A stretch of DNA of 64,000 bases, taken from an uncultured Prolixibacteraceae bacterium. Lineage in GTDB: Bacteria; Bacteroidota; Bacteroidia; Bacteroidales; Prolixibacteraceae. Below the pieces are notes generated by a model, which saw nothing but the letters and a program-made list of their open reading frames with translations, did not search any database and was not told where the DNA came from. This document shows positions 18,375-28,700 of this stretch, piece by piece (the first letter of the stretch is position 1; each line of letters starts with the position of its first letter). A program made the translations under genes and the position numbers. Where the stretch lies: contig CALGIG010000045.1 in the NCBI GenBank assembly GCA_937915865.1, positions 1-64,000 on the forward strand. Reading direction: 5' to 3'.

Positions 18375-19451
18375 TTATTTCAGAGGTATTTGTACATTAT
18401 ACGAATGCTCAAGGGTTTCATTTACCGCACAAAGTAGTGCCACTAGTTTCCCATTCTCGAAAAATAGCTGAGGCCTTTCCAGTGCTTCAAGTTTTTGGGA
18501 ATTACCGTTTTTCCACCTGATATTCAGAGTGGAAACCAGAGGATGGCTTACCAGTTTCCAATCCAGACCGTCGACCGAATAAAAAAGTACCAAACTGCGA
18601 CCAGCATTGGTGAAGGCGCCTTTCATATCTTTTACGATGGCATAATAACAATTACCCTGATACCAGACAAAAGGGTCTTCTGCCGGAAAGTCTACATTTT
18701 CGGCAGTAAAAATGGGCTTGTACTGTTTCACAAATAGTCCTTCAGGATTATTGGAAACAGCGGTTAAATGAACAACAGGACCTCCGAATGGCTGAGGTTT
18801 TTTCTTTGCCACAGCTTTGTAAACCATAAGGAAACGCCCATCGGGCATCTGAGTAACCGAAGGATTGGCGACCATTTGGGCATCGAATGCCGTTGAGTCG
18901 GGCGAAACATCAATAACCGGATGATCGAATCGTTTCCAGGGACCATTCGGATCGTCGGCAACAGCAACTCCTATCCTTTGATTGTTGCGGTGAGTCCAGT
19001 TCAATTCAGGACTGGTAACTTTTCCGTCGCCAAAGTTCCCGGCATAATAAAGGTAATATTTCCCGTTAAAGAAGTGAACTGTAGGATTGTGCGCAACCAT
19101 TCCATCCCAGAAATCCTTCCCTCTGGCCGGTAGCGCAATATCTTTGAATTTGAAAGGCCCGAACGGCGAATCGGAAACTGCATGTGCAACTTCGGAGTGC
19201 GAAACCCATGCTGCCATACCAAATTTCCTTGGCCATCTGGAATAAAACAAGTGATATTTATGGTCGATGTGCGACTTAACAAGAGTGCCACACCAGATAT
19301 ACGACGTATCATTGATGAACTTCGCCGTAACAGGTACCGGCTGAATCATGGCATTTAAATTCAATTCACCTGGAGAAATATTCTTTTGTTGTGCATCGGC
19401 AAAATACCGCACGAACAAACATAATACCGTTAATAATAGAATTTTCTTCAT
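18375..19451 (-). CDS. Five-bladed beta-propeller glycosidase (GH43/GH117-like)
   Basis: This 358-residue exported protein has a signal peptide ending near FADAQQ (residue 22). Blades are recognisable from repeated tryptophan- and tyrosine-rich strands: YIWCGTLVKSHIDHKYHLFY, MVAHNPTVHFFNGKYYLYYAG, DAQMVANPSVTQMPDGRFLM and DPFVWYQGNCYYAIV. This pattern is shared by the inverting propeller hydrolases of clan GH-F and relatives. I cannot fix the family; GH43, GH117 or an unclassified group all fit. The gene starts 9 bp after the carbohydrate-binding FAD oxidoreductase and probably depends on the same transcript. It differs clearly in sequence from the GH43 at 10031-11074. Confidence 0.6.
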   Translation of the reverse strand: MKKILLLTVLCLFVRYFADAQQKNISPGELNLNAMIQPVPVTAKFINDTSYIWCGTLVKSHIDHKYHLFYSRWPRKFGMAAWVSHSEVAHAVSDSPFGPFKFKDIALPARGKDFWDGMVAHNPTVHFFNGKYYLYYAGNFGDGKVTSPELNWTHRNNQRIGVAVADDPNGPWKRFDHPVIDVSPDSTAFDAQMVANPSVTQMPDGRFLMVYKAVAKKKPQPFGGPVVHLTAVSNNPEGLFVKQYKPIFTAENVDFPAEDPFVWYQGNCYYAIVKDMKGAFTNAGRSLVLFYSVDGLDWKLVSHPLVSTLNIRWKNGNSQKLEALERPQLFFENGKLVALLCAVNETLEHSYNVQIPLK

Positions 19452-19460
19452 TTCCGAAAT

Positions 19461-21260
19461 TTACTGTTCCCCTTTTGGAATACCTGCTTTCATCAATTTC
19501 TTCAATTCATCTAAATAGTTGAGATAGACTTCCCTTGGATTTGTATTGTGAGTTTTGCAAACCGATGCAGCCATTCCAACAACTTCACCCATCATGGCAG
19601 TGGTGCGCTGTACCCTAATCGTACCATAAGCTACATGGGTTACGCTAATGTTCCTTCCAGCCATAAACAAATTCGCGATGTTTCTCGAATAAAGGCAGCG
19701 GTAAGGCACATGGTAAGGTATAATCTGCGGTTGCTCACAATAACTGAAAAACTCTTCTCCAGGGAAAAACTGGCTGTTTTTCGGGTCAGGATAATGTAAA
19801 TCGAGCGACCATGTTGTAGTAAAACTTGCATCCGGATATTTAACCTGATTCTGAATATCGTTCTGATTCAGAATAATGTCGCCCAATAATCTGCGCGATT
19901 CCCTTTTCCCTCCAATATATGCGACCCAGGTTATCCGCCGGTTGGCATAATTCGGGCGATTATTTTTCAGGTACGACCAGTTTCCATATATTGCCCGAAG
20001 GTTCTGATCCCGTATATTCTCGGCGTCGGAAATTGTGTTTTTACCAAAACCGCCTTCCCATCTCCAATCGGGTTTGGCTTCTTCTATAAAATATTTATCG
20101 CTGAACTTGCAGGCCCAATCCAGTACCGGAAAGGTTGACGGAGCGCTGGTTGTTTCGAATGACCATAAATTGGATGTACCCAATGTTTTCTGGTCAGCCG
20201 ATAGAGGGGCAAGCGATTCAAAAGCTTCGTATTTGCTCTCACGGCCAATCCTGAAATCAGCGCCTGCAAGATAACCAACTGTCGCATCGCCGGTACAGTC
20301 GGCAAATAGCCGCCCGCTAAACCGCATTTCCTCACCGGTTTCGATGTTTCTGGCAACAATTGCCTTGATCCTGTCGTCATCCATTTCAGTCTTAAAAACA
20401 TGGTAATTCAGAAACAGTGAGATATTATTTTCCGACCGGATAAGCTGTTCTTTTTTATCATCGATAAACGCTTCAGCCGGACCCGCATTGGGCGGACGTT
20501 TCGGGTTAAACTCTTTCAGTACATTTCCCAAATTCGGGTAAAGATTTTTATCGATGTCTCCGGAAAGCCCAACGCGCACTTCCGAACTGTTGTTTCCGCC
20601 AACAACCGGACGATCGTTGATCAGAGCTACTTTCAGCCCCAACCTGGCAGCCGAAATTGCAGCGCATATACCGGCAGCGCCAGCGCCAGCCACCACCAAA
20701 TCGTAATCGCCGCCTTCTTTGGGAAGGCCGATATTCAGGAGTTTTTTCCGAAGTACAACCAGTTCATCGCAATTTGAAGGAGGAACGAACGACAAATCTT
20801 TAGTAAAAAGAATGGCATCACAACGCCCGTTAAAACCAGTGAGGTCGTGCAAAGCAAGCCCGATCTCCTTGTTTTTGATCTGAACTGTTCCGGCATCCTG
20901 CCACAACCACGAATCGCCAACAACACCCAGAATAACAGGCAAAGGCTTGCCATCAACGAACAATTGAAATTTCCCGGGCCCTTCGCTTTTGTACCAGGGC
21001 GAAGTCCAGTTGAATGTCCGAACAAAAATCTTGTATTTCCCGGTTTCAGGAAAAACCACCCGGGTTGTGGCATCAGCAACAACATTACCCCATCCGTGCG
21101 CCATCAGGTAAGGCGATCCCATAATGTCCATGAACTGCTGATCGACTACCCAGCCACCTTTTTGTTTAAAGCTTTCAGCTTCAACAAGTATTGTCTTTTC
21201 CTGCGACCAAACATTTGAACAAAGGGTAATTAAGATTATAAGAAAGAATAAATTTTTCAT
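19461..21260 (-). CDS. Exported FAD-dependent oxidoreductase with N-terminal carbohydrate-binding-like domain
   Basis: This 599-residue protein fuses two parts. After a signal peptide ending near VWSQ (residue 20), residues about 24-155 form a beta-sandwich (KTILVEAESFKQKGGW, TGKYKIFVRTFNW, GKFQLFVDGKPL) that resembles CBM35/CBM6-type modules. From about 182 a flavoprotein domain follows, with YDLVVAGAGAAGICAAISA, then PVVGGNNSSEVRVGLSGD, ADCTGDATVGYLAGADF, and near the end FMAGRNISVTHVAYGTIRVQ. The fusion suggests that oxidation happens on, or next to, a bound glycan. It lies 43 bp from the unknown toroid protein and 9 bp from the propeller glycosidase. The substrate is unknown. Confidence 0.75.
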   Translation of the reverse strand: MKNLFFLIILITLCSNVWSQEKTILVEAESFKQKGGWVVDQQFMDIMGSPYLMAHGWGNVVADATTRVVFPETGKYKIFVRTFNWTSPWYKSEGPGKFQLFVDGKPLPVILGVVGDSWLWQDAGTVQIKNKEIGLALHDLTGFNGRCDAILFTKDLSFVPPSNCDELVVLRKKLLNIGLPKEGGDYDLVVAGAGAAGICAAISAARLGLKVALINDRPVVGGNNSSEVRVGLSGDIDKNLYPNLGNVLKEFNPKRPPNAGPAEAFIDDKKEQLIRSENNISLFLNYHVFKTEMDDDRIKAIVARNIETGEEMRFSGRLFADCTGDATVGYLAGADFRIGRESKYEAFESLAPLSADQKTLGTSNLWSFETTSAPSTFPVLDWACKFSDKYFIEEAKPDWRWEGGFGKNTISDAENIRDQNLRAIYGNWSYLKNNRPNYANRRITWVAYIGGKRESRRLLGDIILNQNDIQNQVKYPDASFTTTWSLDLHYPDPKNSQFFPGEEFFSYCEQPQIIPYHVPYRCLYSRNIANLFMAGRNISVTHVAYGTIRVQRTTAMMGEVVGMAASVCKTHNTNPREVYLNYLDELKKLMKAGIPKGEQ

Positions 21261-21303
21261 ATTGGTTTAGGCTTCGGTTTAGGCTATTCAAATCGGTTAG
21301 TTT

Positions 21304-23844
21304 TTAAGGAATTGTACTTATTTCAAGAATTTTAGCGCCAAAAGGAGAAAGGTTAATTGATTTTGTTTCTACCTTTTTGTTTTTATTATCAAGATGCGAC
21401 AAGTCAACAGTTGCATTTACACTACATTCTCTATTCTGACTATTCAGAACAATCACAAACAATTTCTTTTTATCAAGGCTTTGAGCTGCAATATAATCAA
21501 CATTCGAATCATTAAATTTCACCAGTTCCTTACGAATTACGAGATTCGCCTTTTCGTCGTTTATGGTTCCCGGCTTAAAACCCATTGGCTCATTGGGACC
21601 TACTTTGGGTGTCATAAACCCGCGGTCAAACTTTACTTTTCCTTCAGTCCTCAATTCAGCTTCGGCTACAAGGTAATCCATAATCCAGCCTATTTGCCAC
21701 CAGGCGTGATGCGGCCATGGGCCCGGCCCCTGATTCATGCTTGACCAATAATAAGAAGCCACATGATTTTGAGGATTTACATGTGCATCGCGGCCAAGCG
21801 CCCCGGCTCTCGCCATATCCAGGAACAACGGGTCTTTGGTTAAAGCATACAGTCTGACGAACATTCCGGTATGACTTACCAGCAAAATTGGACCACCTCC
21901 ATTGGCTGATCCCATGGTTCCACCATGTTCGAAATTAAGGCCAACCTGACTGAGCTGCCAGTCTTTCCACGCTTTGCCTTTCACTGTCTTTTCCTCATCG
22001 GTAGGTACCGGATGTGTATAAATCGACATTGTATATATTTTGGCTGTGGCAACCGCAGCATCCAAATATTTCTTGTTTTTTGTAATATCGTACATGTCGA
22101 GCAAAGCCTGTACGCACTGACCTGTGGCAAAGTCGTTTACAAATCGTGCATCGCCACACACTCCAAGAAAATGCCCCTTCTTTACTGCATTTTCGACCAG
22201 CCAGTCAGCGCCTTTTTGGGCAGCTTCAAGATATTTTTTATCTCCTAGCAACCGGTAAGCTATCACAAAACCGTAGAAAGTCGGACGTAAATCCTTCAAG
22301 TCTGTATGTATTGGTTTGCCCGTTGATCGCTGATAGCCCACATCAAAACCACCATCAGCATGTTGCCAGGCCAAAAGCCGGTCGGCGCCTAAACGAAGGG
22401 CATTTTTCAATTCCACATCCTGTGGCTCGAACAGGAGGATATTGCCCATATCCATAAGGGTATAATAAGTCAGCGCAACAGGTTCGACATGATCGCCAAA
22501 TTCTTCCACAAAATCTTTTTTCTTAGCCAGATAATACTGCCCTTTGGTTGCACCCTGGGCAAAACCGGGTTTCGTTTCCTGCTGAGCGATCTTGAAATTG
22601 CGTAGGTAAGGTAATCTGTCGGTCATTAGCCGTTTGTCGCCAGTAGATTTTGCAAGCATCCACACAGCGCCATAATCGGCATTTTTCATCGCATCGTTGT
22701 CGGCGCCAACAACCATACCGAGATACGATTGTGCCCCTATTTTTAAGCCATTATAATCTTCGACATGCCACATGGAATTCTGATCGTCAAGCACGTAATC
22801 GTACATCGACAAAACACGTTCTGTAAGCGATTGCTCAGTTTTCTTATAATTCAGCGATTTCTTTAAATCGTAAATATCATAAATCACATGTTTATACACA
22901 TTATACCAATCGGCGCATTGCAAACTGTACCGAAAATCAAAGGTCATACTTTCGCCTGCCTTCAATTCAGAACCTTCTTCGCCCAATACCGGATGGTAAG
23001 CTGTCGGCGACAATTCCGACTTACGGTTTTTATGAGATAGTGAAACCTTCCATATCTTGCCATGAGTTATGGCATCTTTAAAATAAGGGTTTCTGTCTTG
23101 TCCGGGGCTTGGTATTGCAGCCAAAGTAACTCCTTTTTTAGTGCTGAGTATTGATGCCATGGTTGTGATGGTATTCTCGTTGCACTGCACAGGGTATGTT
23201 GGTAATCCCTGAGCATAGTTGTAAGCCAATTTGAAGTCTTTCTGGATTCCATCGCCCCAAAAAACACCTGGAACAGCGCCCCATAAAATGTCGTTATCCC
23301 GAATGGTGGCTAACGTGGGGGTTGCCAACGAATAATAGCCATTTCTGGAAGCTGTGAATTGAATGCTTACATGCAAATCATTGAGAAAATTATTGTCAAG
23401 TTTCCATATTGCAGTATATTTTCCATAAGGAGTTTCTTTTTCAAAAACTAACGATTGATCGACTTTCCTGACATTTTCAGGATAGAAATAAGATGCCTCG
23501 CCTGCAATATTCAGTGGAACTGCGGCCATACTCTTTTTGTAATGAGGCATAACGGTCTTTTTGTATAAACTCTCAAGGTAGTTAAGGGTATCACCGTTTT
23601 CAACCAGCGTAACTTCTTCTACGGAAGGTTTTAATTCTGAGAATAAAAGTGCATACTCTCCGCTGGGTTTGCCAAAAGGAACAAAACGTCCACCAGTATC
23701 AGAAGCTTCAAACCGGGAAACTTGCCAGCCATTTGGTGTTTTACTGAACTCGATAACAAGCTTGTCATTTTTCAAGACCATTTTCGGTTGAGAATAGCCT
23801 AAAAAACAAAAACATACCAGCAGGATGAATAGTATTTTTCTCAT
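21304..23844 (-). CDS. Exported (alpha/alpha)-toroid protein, activity unknown
   Basis: This is an 846-residue secreted protein. The signal peptide ends near LGYSQ (residue 19). The first 330 residues look like a beta-sandwich. Residues about 340-740 contain repeated helical hairpins with aromatic-rich turns (LLAWQHADGGFDVGYQ, LRPTFYGFVIAYRLLGDKKY, ATGQCVQALLDMYDITKNKK, PHHAWWQIGWIMDYL), the style of six-hairpin glycosidases and polysaccharide lyases. A small beta tail ends the protein. I cannot assign a GH or PL number. It is the first gene after SusD, beyond a likely terminator hairpin, so it may be expressed less strongly than SusCD. A backbone-cleaving role in the locus is plausible but inferred from position only. 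Confidence 0.55.
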   Translation of the reverse strand: MRKILFILLVCFCFLGYSQPKMVLKNDKLVIEFSKTPNGWQVSRFEASDTGGRFVPFGKPSGEYALLFSELKPSVEEVTLVENGDTLNYLESLYKKTVMPHYKKSMAAVPLNIAGEASYFYPENVRKVDQSLVFEKETPYGKYTAIWKLDNNFLNDLHVSIQFTASRNGYYSLATPTLATIRDNDILWGAVPGVFWGDGIQKDFKLAYNYAQGLPTYPVQCNENTITTMASILSTKKGVTLAAIPSPGQDRNPYFKDAITHGKIWKVSLSHKNRKSELSPTAYHPVLGEEGSELKAGESMTFDFRYSLQCADWYNVYKHVIYDIYDLKKSLNYKKTEQSLTERVLSMYDYVLDDQNSMWHVEDYNGLKIGAQSYLGMVVGADNDAMKNADYGAVWMLAKSTGDKRLMTDRLPYLRNFKIAQQETKPGFAQGATKGQYYLAKKKDFVEEFGDHVEPVALTYYTLMDMGNILLFEPQDVELKNALRLGADRLLAWQHADGGFDVGYQRSTGKPIHTDLKDLRPTFYGFVIAYRLLGDKKYLEAAQKGADWLVENAVKKGHFLGVCGDARFVNDFATGQCVQALLDMYDITKNKKYLDAAVATAKIYTMSIYTHPVPTDEEKTVKGKAWKDWQLSQVGLNFEHGGTMGSANGGGPILLVSHTGMFVRLYALTKDPLFLDMARAGALGRDAHVNPQNHVASYYWSSMNQGPGPWPHHAWWQIGWIMDYLVAEAELRTEGKVKFDRGFMTPKVGPNEPMGFKPGTINDEKANLVIRKELVKFNDSNVDYIAAQSLDKKKLFVIVLNSQNRECSVNATVDLSHLDNKNKKVETKSINLSPFGAKILEISTIP

Positions 23845-23963
23845 GTCAGGTTTATTTGTTTAAGGTGTGATGCAATTTAGTTACGGGTTATAAAGAAAAT
23901 CGATCTGAAACTCTTTTCCAATAACCGATAACCTTTTCCAAATAGTTTAAAAAAATGAAGAAA

Positions 23964-23986
23964 TGGGCTGGCATTACACCAGCCCA
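23964..23986 (-). terminator. Intercistronic terminator-like hairpin after susD
   Basis: On the minus strand, TGGGCTGG and CCAGCCCA form an 8-bp GC-rich stem with a 7-base loop, followed by TTTCTTCATTTTTTT. It sits in the 172-bp gap between SusD and the toroid protein. It probably lets some polymerase through, giving high SusCD and lower enzyme expression. Confidence 0.55.
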
Positions 23987-24016
23987 AAAACAGATCGAAC
24001 AAACTTTTAATACACA

Positions 24017-25711
24017 TTACCAGCCAGGATTTTGTCCCAATCCCGGATTCAGGCTTAATTCGGTTTCAGGAATTGGCCATAAATAATCCCTGTTCTTGTT
24101 AAAGTTGGTTAATATCAATACACGATAATCGGTTGACGGGTGTGGAACATAAGAAGCTACATCATATACCGGATCACCAAATTCATCAAAAGAAACTGAC
24201 GGGTACACATTAAATTCACCCAATACAGGTCTTCCCAAAATTGGTCTGGTTAAAACAACTTCAGCACGCTTCCAGCGCAGAAGGTCCTGGTAACGCAGGT
24301 TTTCGTTGAACAGTTCTACTTTGCGTTCGTAGCGAACAACTTTTCTCAAATCAGTCTGGCTTGTTGCTGTAACTGCAGGCATATTAACATCTGAACGGCC
24401 ACGAACGAGGTTGATGGCATTAATACAGTCAGCATCAATTTGGTTTAACTCAATTTTTGCTTCGGCATAAGTCAGTAAAACCTCGGCATAACGGCACAAC
24501 ATGAATGGAGTTTCGCATTGGCTCGACTTGCTAACATATTTAAAATCGTAATATTTGCGCAACAGGTAACCGGTAAATGAAGTAAACTCGGTTTTGCTGT
24601 AACTGTCGAGATTTAAAACCGAAGCCCCGCTTGAATTCAGAGTCGTTGTTTTATCCTTTCTGGTATCGTAAACATAGCCGCCCCACATATCGCCAGGTAA
24701 TACCAACGAATAACGCATACGAGGGTCGCGCTTATCATAAGGATTAGTTTTGTTGTACAAAGGTGATTTACTAATATCTAACCCATCGGTACATTGATAG
24801 GAATCAATCATATTTTGAGTTGGGACAATAGTGGAATAGCCTGCGGCAGCGCGAGAACCTGCATACAACGGAAAAGCTGTAGCATTTCCGGCAGTATATA
24901 AATGGCACTGAGTAAAGATTTGCTCAGTATTTGAGGTGCTGTTTAAAACGGTTTCGGTAAATAAAGTTTCATATTTGGGCATCAGGCTGTATTGTTTCGA
25001 ATCGATTACAGCTTTAGCAGCGGCAGCGGCGGTTGCCCAATCGTTATTCTGAATTGCAGCCCTTGCCTTATAAGACATAGCAGCGCCCCAGGTTGCACGG
25101 CCCAACGTTTTTACTGATGAGTTTGCAAGCAACTCTGCCGATTTATCTAAATCAGCATAAATCTTCTTCAGTACTTCGGATTTAGCTGTACGCACCACTG
25201 ATTTTGCATCAGCAACAGAATTGATTGTTTTATCCGTATATACGACATCGCCAAACTGGTTCGTCAGTCGTAAATAATAGTAAGCACGAAGAAAATAAAG
25301 TTCGCCCTGAAACTGTTTAATTTTGTCGGCACTCAACTTATCTTTTATGGCATCAATTTTTTCGAACATAAGGTTGCAACGGGCAACTCCCTGATACATA
25401 TTTAACCATATAGTTCTAAAATATCCTTCTTTAAAATCTAAGGAAGACATAAGCATGTTTTGTGCAAAACCACCGCCACGAATAAACATTACATCAGCCA
25501 GGGCATCCCAGCTATACTCGGGAGTTAAATATCCATTATTACCGGCAACAACAAAATAATAGCAGGCATTTACTCCGCCTTGAATTTCTGATTCGTTCGT
25601 ATAAATTGTTTCTGCCGAGGGAACATCTAAAGGATAGCGTTCTAAAGCTGAGTCACATGCAGTTGCCAGCAGTAACACCATCAAAGCTATATATATTAAA
25701 TTCTTATTCAT
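24017..25711 (-). CDS. SusD/RagB-family surface glycan-binding lipoprotein
   Basis: This is a 564-residue outer-membrane lipoprotein that captures oligosaccharides and works as the lid of the SusC barrel. The lipobox LLATAC places the lipidated cysteine at residue 19. Typical features follow: the N-terminal ESEIQGGVNACYYF helix, TPR-like helices (ELYFLRAYYYLRLTNQFGDVVY), and the C-terminal SusD signature (YAEVLLTYAEAKIELNQ, INLVRGRSDVNMPA, RKVELFNENLRYQDLLRW). The C-terminus ends WPIPETELSLNPGLGQNPGW, a common ending. It lies 30 bp after SusC and before a terminator-like hairpin. It is the only glycan-binding lipoprotein recognised in the locus. Ligand specificity cannot be read from sequence. 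Confidence 0.95.
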   Translation of the reverse strand: MNKNLIYIALMVLLLATACDSALERYPLDVPSAETIYTNESEIQGGVNACYYFVVAGNNGYLTPEYSWDALADVMFIRGGGFAQNMLMSSLDFKEGYFRTIWLNMYQGVARCNLMFEKIDAIKDKLSADKIKQFQGELYFLRAYYYLRLTNQFGDVVYTDKTINSVADAKSVVRTAKSEVLKKIYADLDKSAELLANSSVKTLGRATWGAAMSYKARAAIQNNDWATAAAAAKAVIDSKQYSLMPKYETLFTETVLNSTSNTEQIFTQCHLYTAGNATAFPLYAGSRAAAGYSTIVPTQNMIDSYQCTDGLDISKSPLYNKTNPYDKRDPRMRYSLVLPGDMWGGYVYDTRKDKTTTLNSSGASVLNLDSYSKTEFTSFTGYLLRKYYDFKYVSKSSQCETPFMLCRYAEVLLTYAEAKIELNQIDADCINAINLVRGRSDVNMPAVTATSQTDLRKVVRYERKVELFNENLRYQDLLRWKRAEVVLTRPILGRPVLGEFNVYPSVSFDEFGDPVYDVASYVPHPSTDYRVLILTNFNKNRDYLWPIPETELSLNPGLGQNPGW

Positions 25712-25741
25712 TTTATTTGATTTTATAAATTATAACAAGGA

Positions 25742-28700
25742 TTAAAATTTGACTTCAACACCAAATGTATAAGTTGATATCAAAGGATAGCTTCCCTGAA
25801 CACTCTCAGGTGATTCGGGGTCCATACCTAATGGCATTTTGCTTTTTGTAAACACATTGGTCCCATTGGCATAAAAACGAACGCTTGAAATGCCCACGCT
25901 TTTAAATAAATTATTTGGCAACGAATATCCTAACTGAACATTTTTTAAGCGGAAATAAGCAGCATTAACCATCCAGAAAGATGATGACTGTAAGTTATTC
26001 GACTGCTGATTAATTGACAAACGTGGATAAGCGGCATTCGGATTTGGGTTTGCTTCGTTCCAGCGATCTAAATGTTGCACCAATGCTGTTGATGCATTCT
26101 GGAACGGGTATGCCAGCCAACCTGAAATATAACTGTCGCGTTTGGCAATACCCTGGAAGAACATAGTCAAATCAAATCCCTTGTAAGAAGCATATACATC
26201 TAACGAATAAGCATAGCGAGGAATTGGGTTTCCAAGAACGACACGGTCATTCCCGGTAATTTTTTTATCATCATCCAAATCTTTGTAGCGAATATCGCCA
26301 CCTTGTAATTTTCCGAATTGAGCTACCGGATAAGCTCTCGCTTCAGTAAACGAACTAAAGAATCCATCGGCCTGGTATCCATAAAAAGCATCGATCGGAG
26401 AACCAACCTGTTTAACATGCACACCGCTAACCTGTGGAGCTAATCCACCTAAATTGGTGATCTGGTTTTTCACATCCGATAAAATACCTGTCACTTTGTA
26501 ATAGAACTTTCCAATCGTATTGCTGTGCGACAAAGTTAAATCCCAACCTTTATTTTCAACAGCTCCGGCATTTTGCTTGGGCGAGTTTGCGTATCCCATA
26601 ACTCCGGGAATTGCCATGTTCAGCAAAATATCGCGGGTGTCTTTTTTGTACCAGTCGAATGTGGCATCCAGTTTTCCTTTAAAGAAAGAAAGATCGATAC
26701 CAAAGTCAATCATTCGGGTCGATTCCCAGGTAATATCGGTCAAAGCATAGTTAACCGGGGCAAAACCTGTATTCAAGGTAGTTCCGAAAACAGCATACTG
26801 GTTGGTTGCAACAGTTAATGCAAACGGATAATTTATAGGTTTACCATTGCCATCAAAGCTACTTTGGTTACCCAATTCACCCCACGAAGCACGGAGTTTA
26901 CCGTTGTTTAGCCAGCTGAATTTTTGCATAAAGTTTTCAGAAGAAAAGCGCCATGCTCCTGAGAATGATGGGAAAAGGCCCCACTTATAACCGTTGGCGA
27001 AACGCGATGAACCATCGTAGCGAACATTGGCTTCCAACAAATATTTTCCGGCATAGGCATAGTTCAAACGACCGAAATAAGACATCAATGCCCATTCGCT
27101 GGTGTATCCGCTATTAGTCAATCCGGTAGGGTCGTAAGCATTTATTTCTTCAAGTTGTTGAAAACTGTTACCTTGTCTATAGGCGCTCAGGTAATTGTAT
27201 GTATTTGTCAGGTACTGAAATCCACCCAACAAGGCAATATCATGTTTTCCTAATGACTTATTGTAGTTAGCCAGTATGTTAATGTCGTCTTCACGGGTTT
27301 TGTCTCTTACTTCAGTTATAGTTGCAGGAGAAGGCGATGTATAAATTAATTGCAGTGTTTTATAATCATACAGTTGAGCTTGTTTGGTAACATCTTTATA
27401 ACTACCGCCTGAAAATTTTGGAGTGTAAGATAAATCTAAACGCAATCCACTAATTGGCTTGATCGTAGCGCTGATTTTTGCAATTGTTTCGTACCAGTCT
27501 TCATAATGCATATTGAGTTTATCAACAATAACCTGCATTTGATGCGGAGTTCCCGAATAATTCGATCCCCATACGCCATTCGAATATCTGGTCTGATATA
27601 TCGCTGGTTGCCTCATTAACTGGTCGAGCCCGCTATTTGCAGCATCTTCGGTGTAGGAATTGCGAGCTGACAGGTCGAAGCCGAATTCAACAAATTTGCT
27701 CACCGTATAGCTGTTGTTCGAACGAATTCCATAACGTTTATAAAACGAATTAGGGATATGCGAATCCTGCCATGTATAATTCAATGAAGTATTTGAGCTG
27801 AATTTTTCATTTCCAACTGAAAAACCGATGTATTGTTGAGTTTCTACAGCTTGCTTCTTGTATGTTTCTCTCAGCATATCTGTATTAGGATAAGCATCTC
27901 TGTCGGTTGCAGCTTTCCATGCATTAATTTTATCAGTTCCATAAATCGAACCACCGGGAACACCTGCATCGTTACGCAGGTCGTTTGCATTTGCCTCGTC
28001 ATACAAAGTCATGTAATCCCATGCAGATGCGTTTTTAGGCATAGTAATCGGAACAGTTACACCAACAGAACCTTTGTAAGTAACAGTTACTTTATCGGTC
28101 TTTCCACGTTTGGTAGTAATCAGAATTACACCATTTGCTGCGCGCGAACCATAAATAGAAGCAGATGCAGCATCTTTCAATATCGACATACTTTCGATGT
28201 CGTTCGGATCAACAGCATCAAGCGATGAAGAAACACCATCAACCAGCACAAGTGGATTATTGTCGTTAATGGTACCAATACCACGGATACGAACAGTCGT
28301 TTGTTCCTTTCCAGGTTTTCCGTTGTTTGAAGTTACAGTCACACCTGCAGCAATTCCTTGCAAAGCCTGCGAAGTCTGGATAGTACTGCGCTGGGCAAGA
28401 GCATCTCCCTTTACCGATTCAATAGAACCGGAAAGGTTCACTTTTTTCTGTACACCATAGCCCACTGCAACAACCTCATCCAACCCAATCGTTGATGATT
28501 TTAACTGAACAGTAACTTTATTCGTTTTGCTTATATCAATTTCTTTAGATTCAAAACCTATGAAAGAAAACTGAAGTAACGATTTTCCATTGGGAATTGT
28601 AATCTTAAAATTCCCGTCAACATCGGTAATAGTACCTGTTGTAGTACCTTTTACAATCACATTAACACCGGGTAACGATTCAGAGTTTTCATCGGTCACA

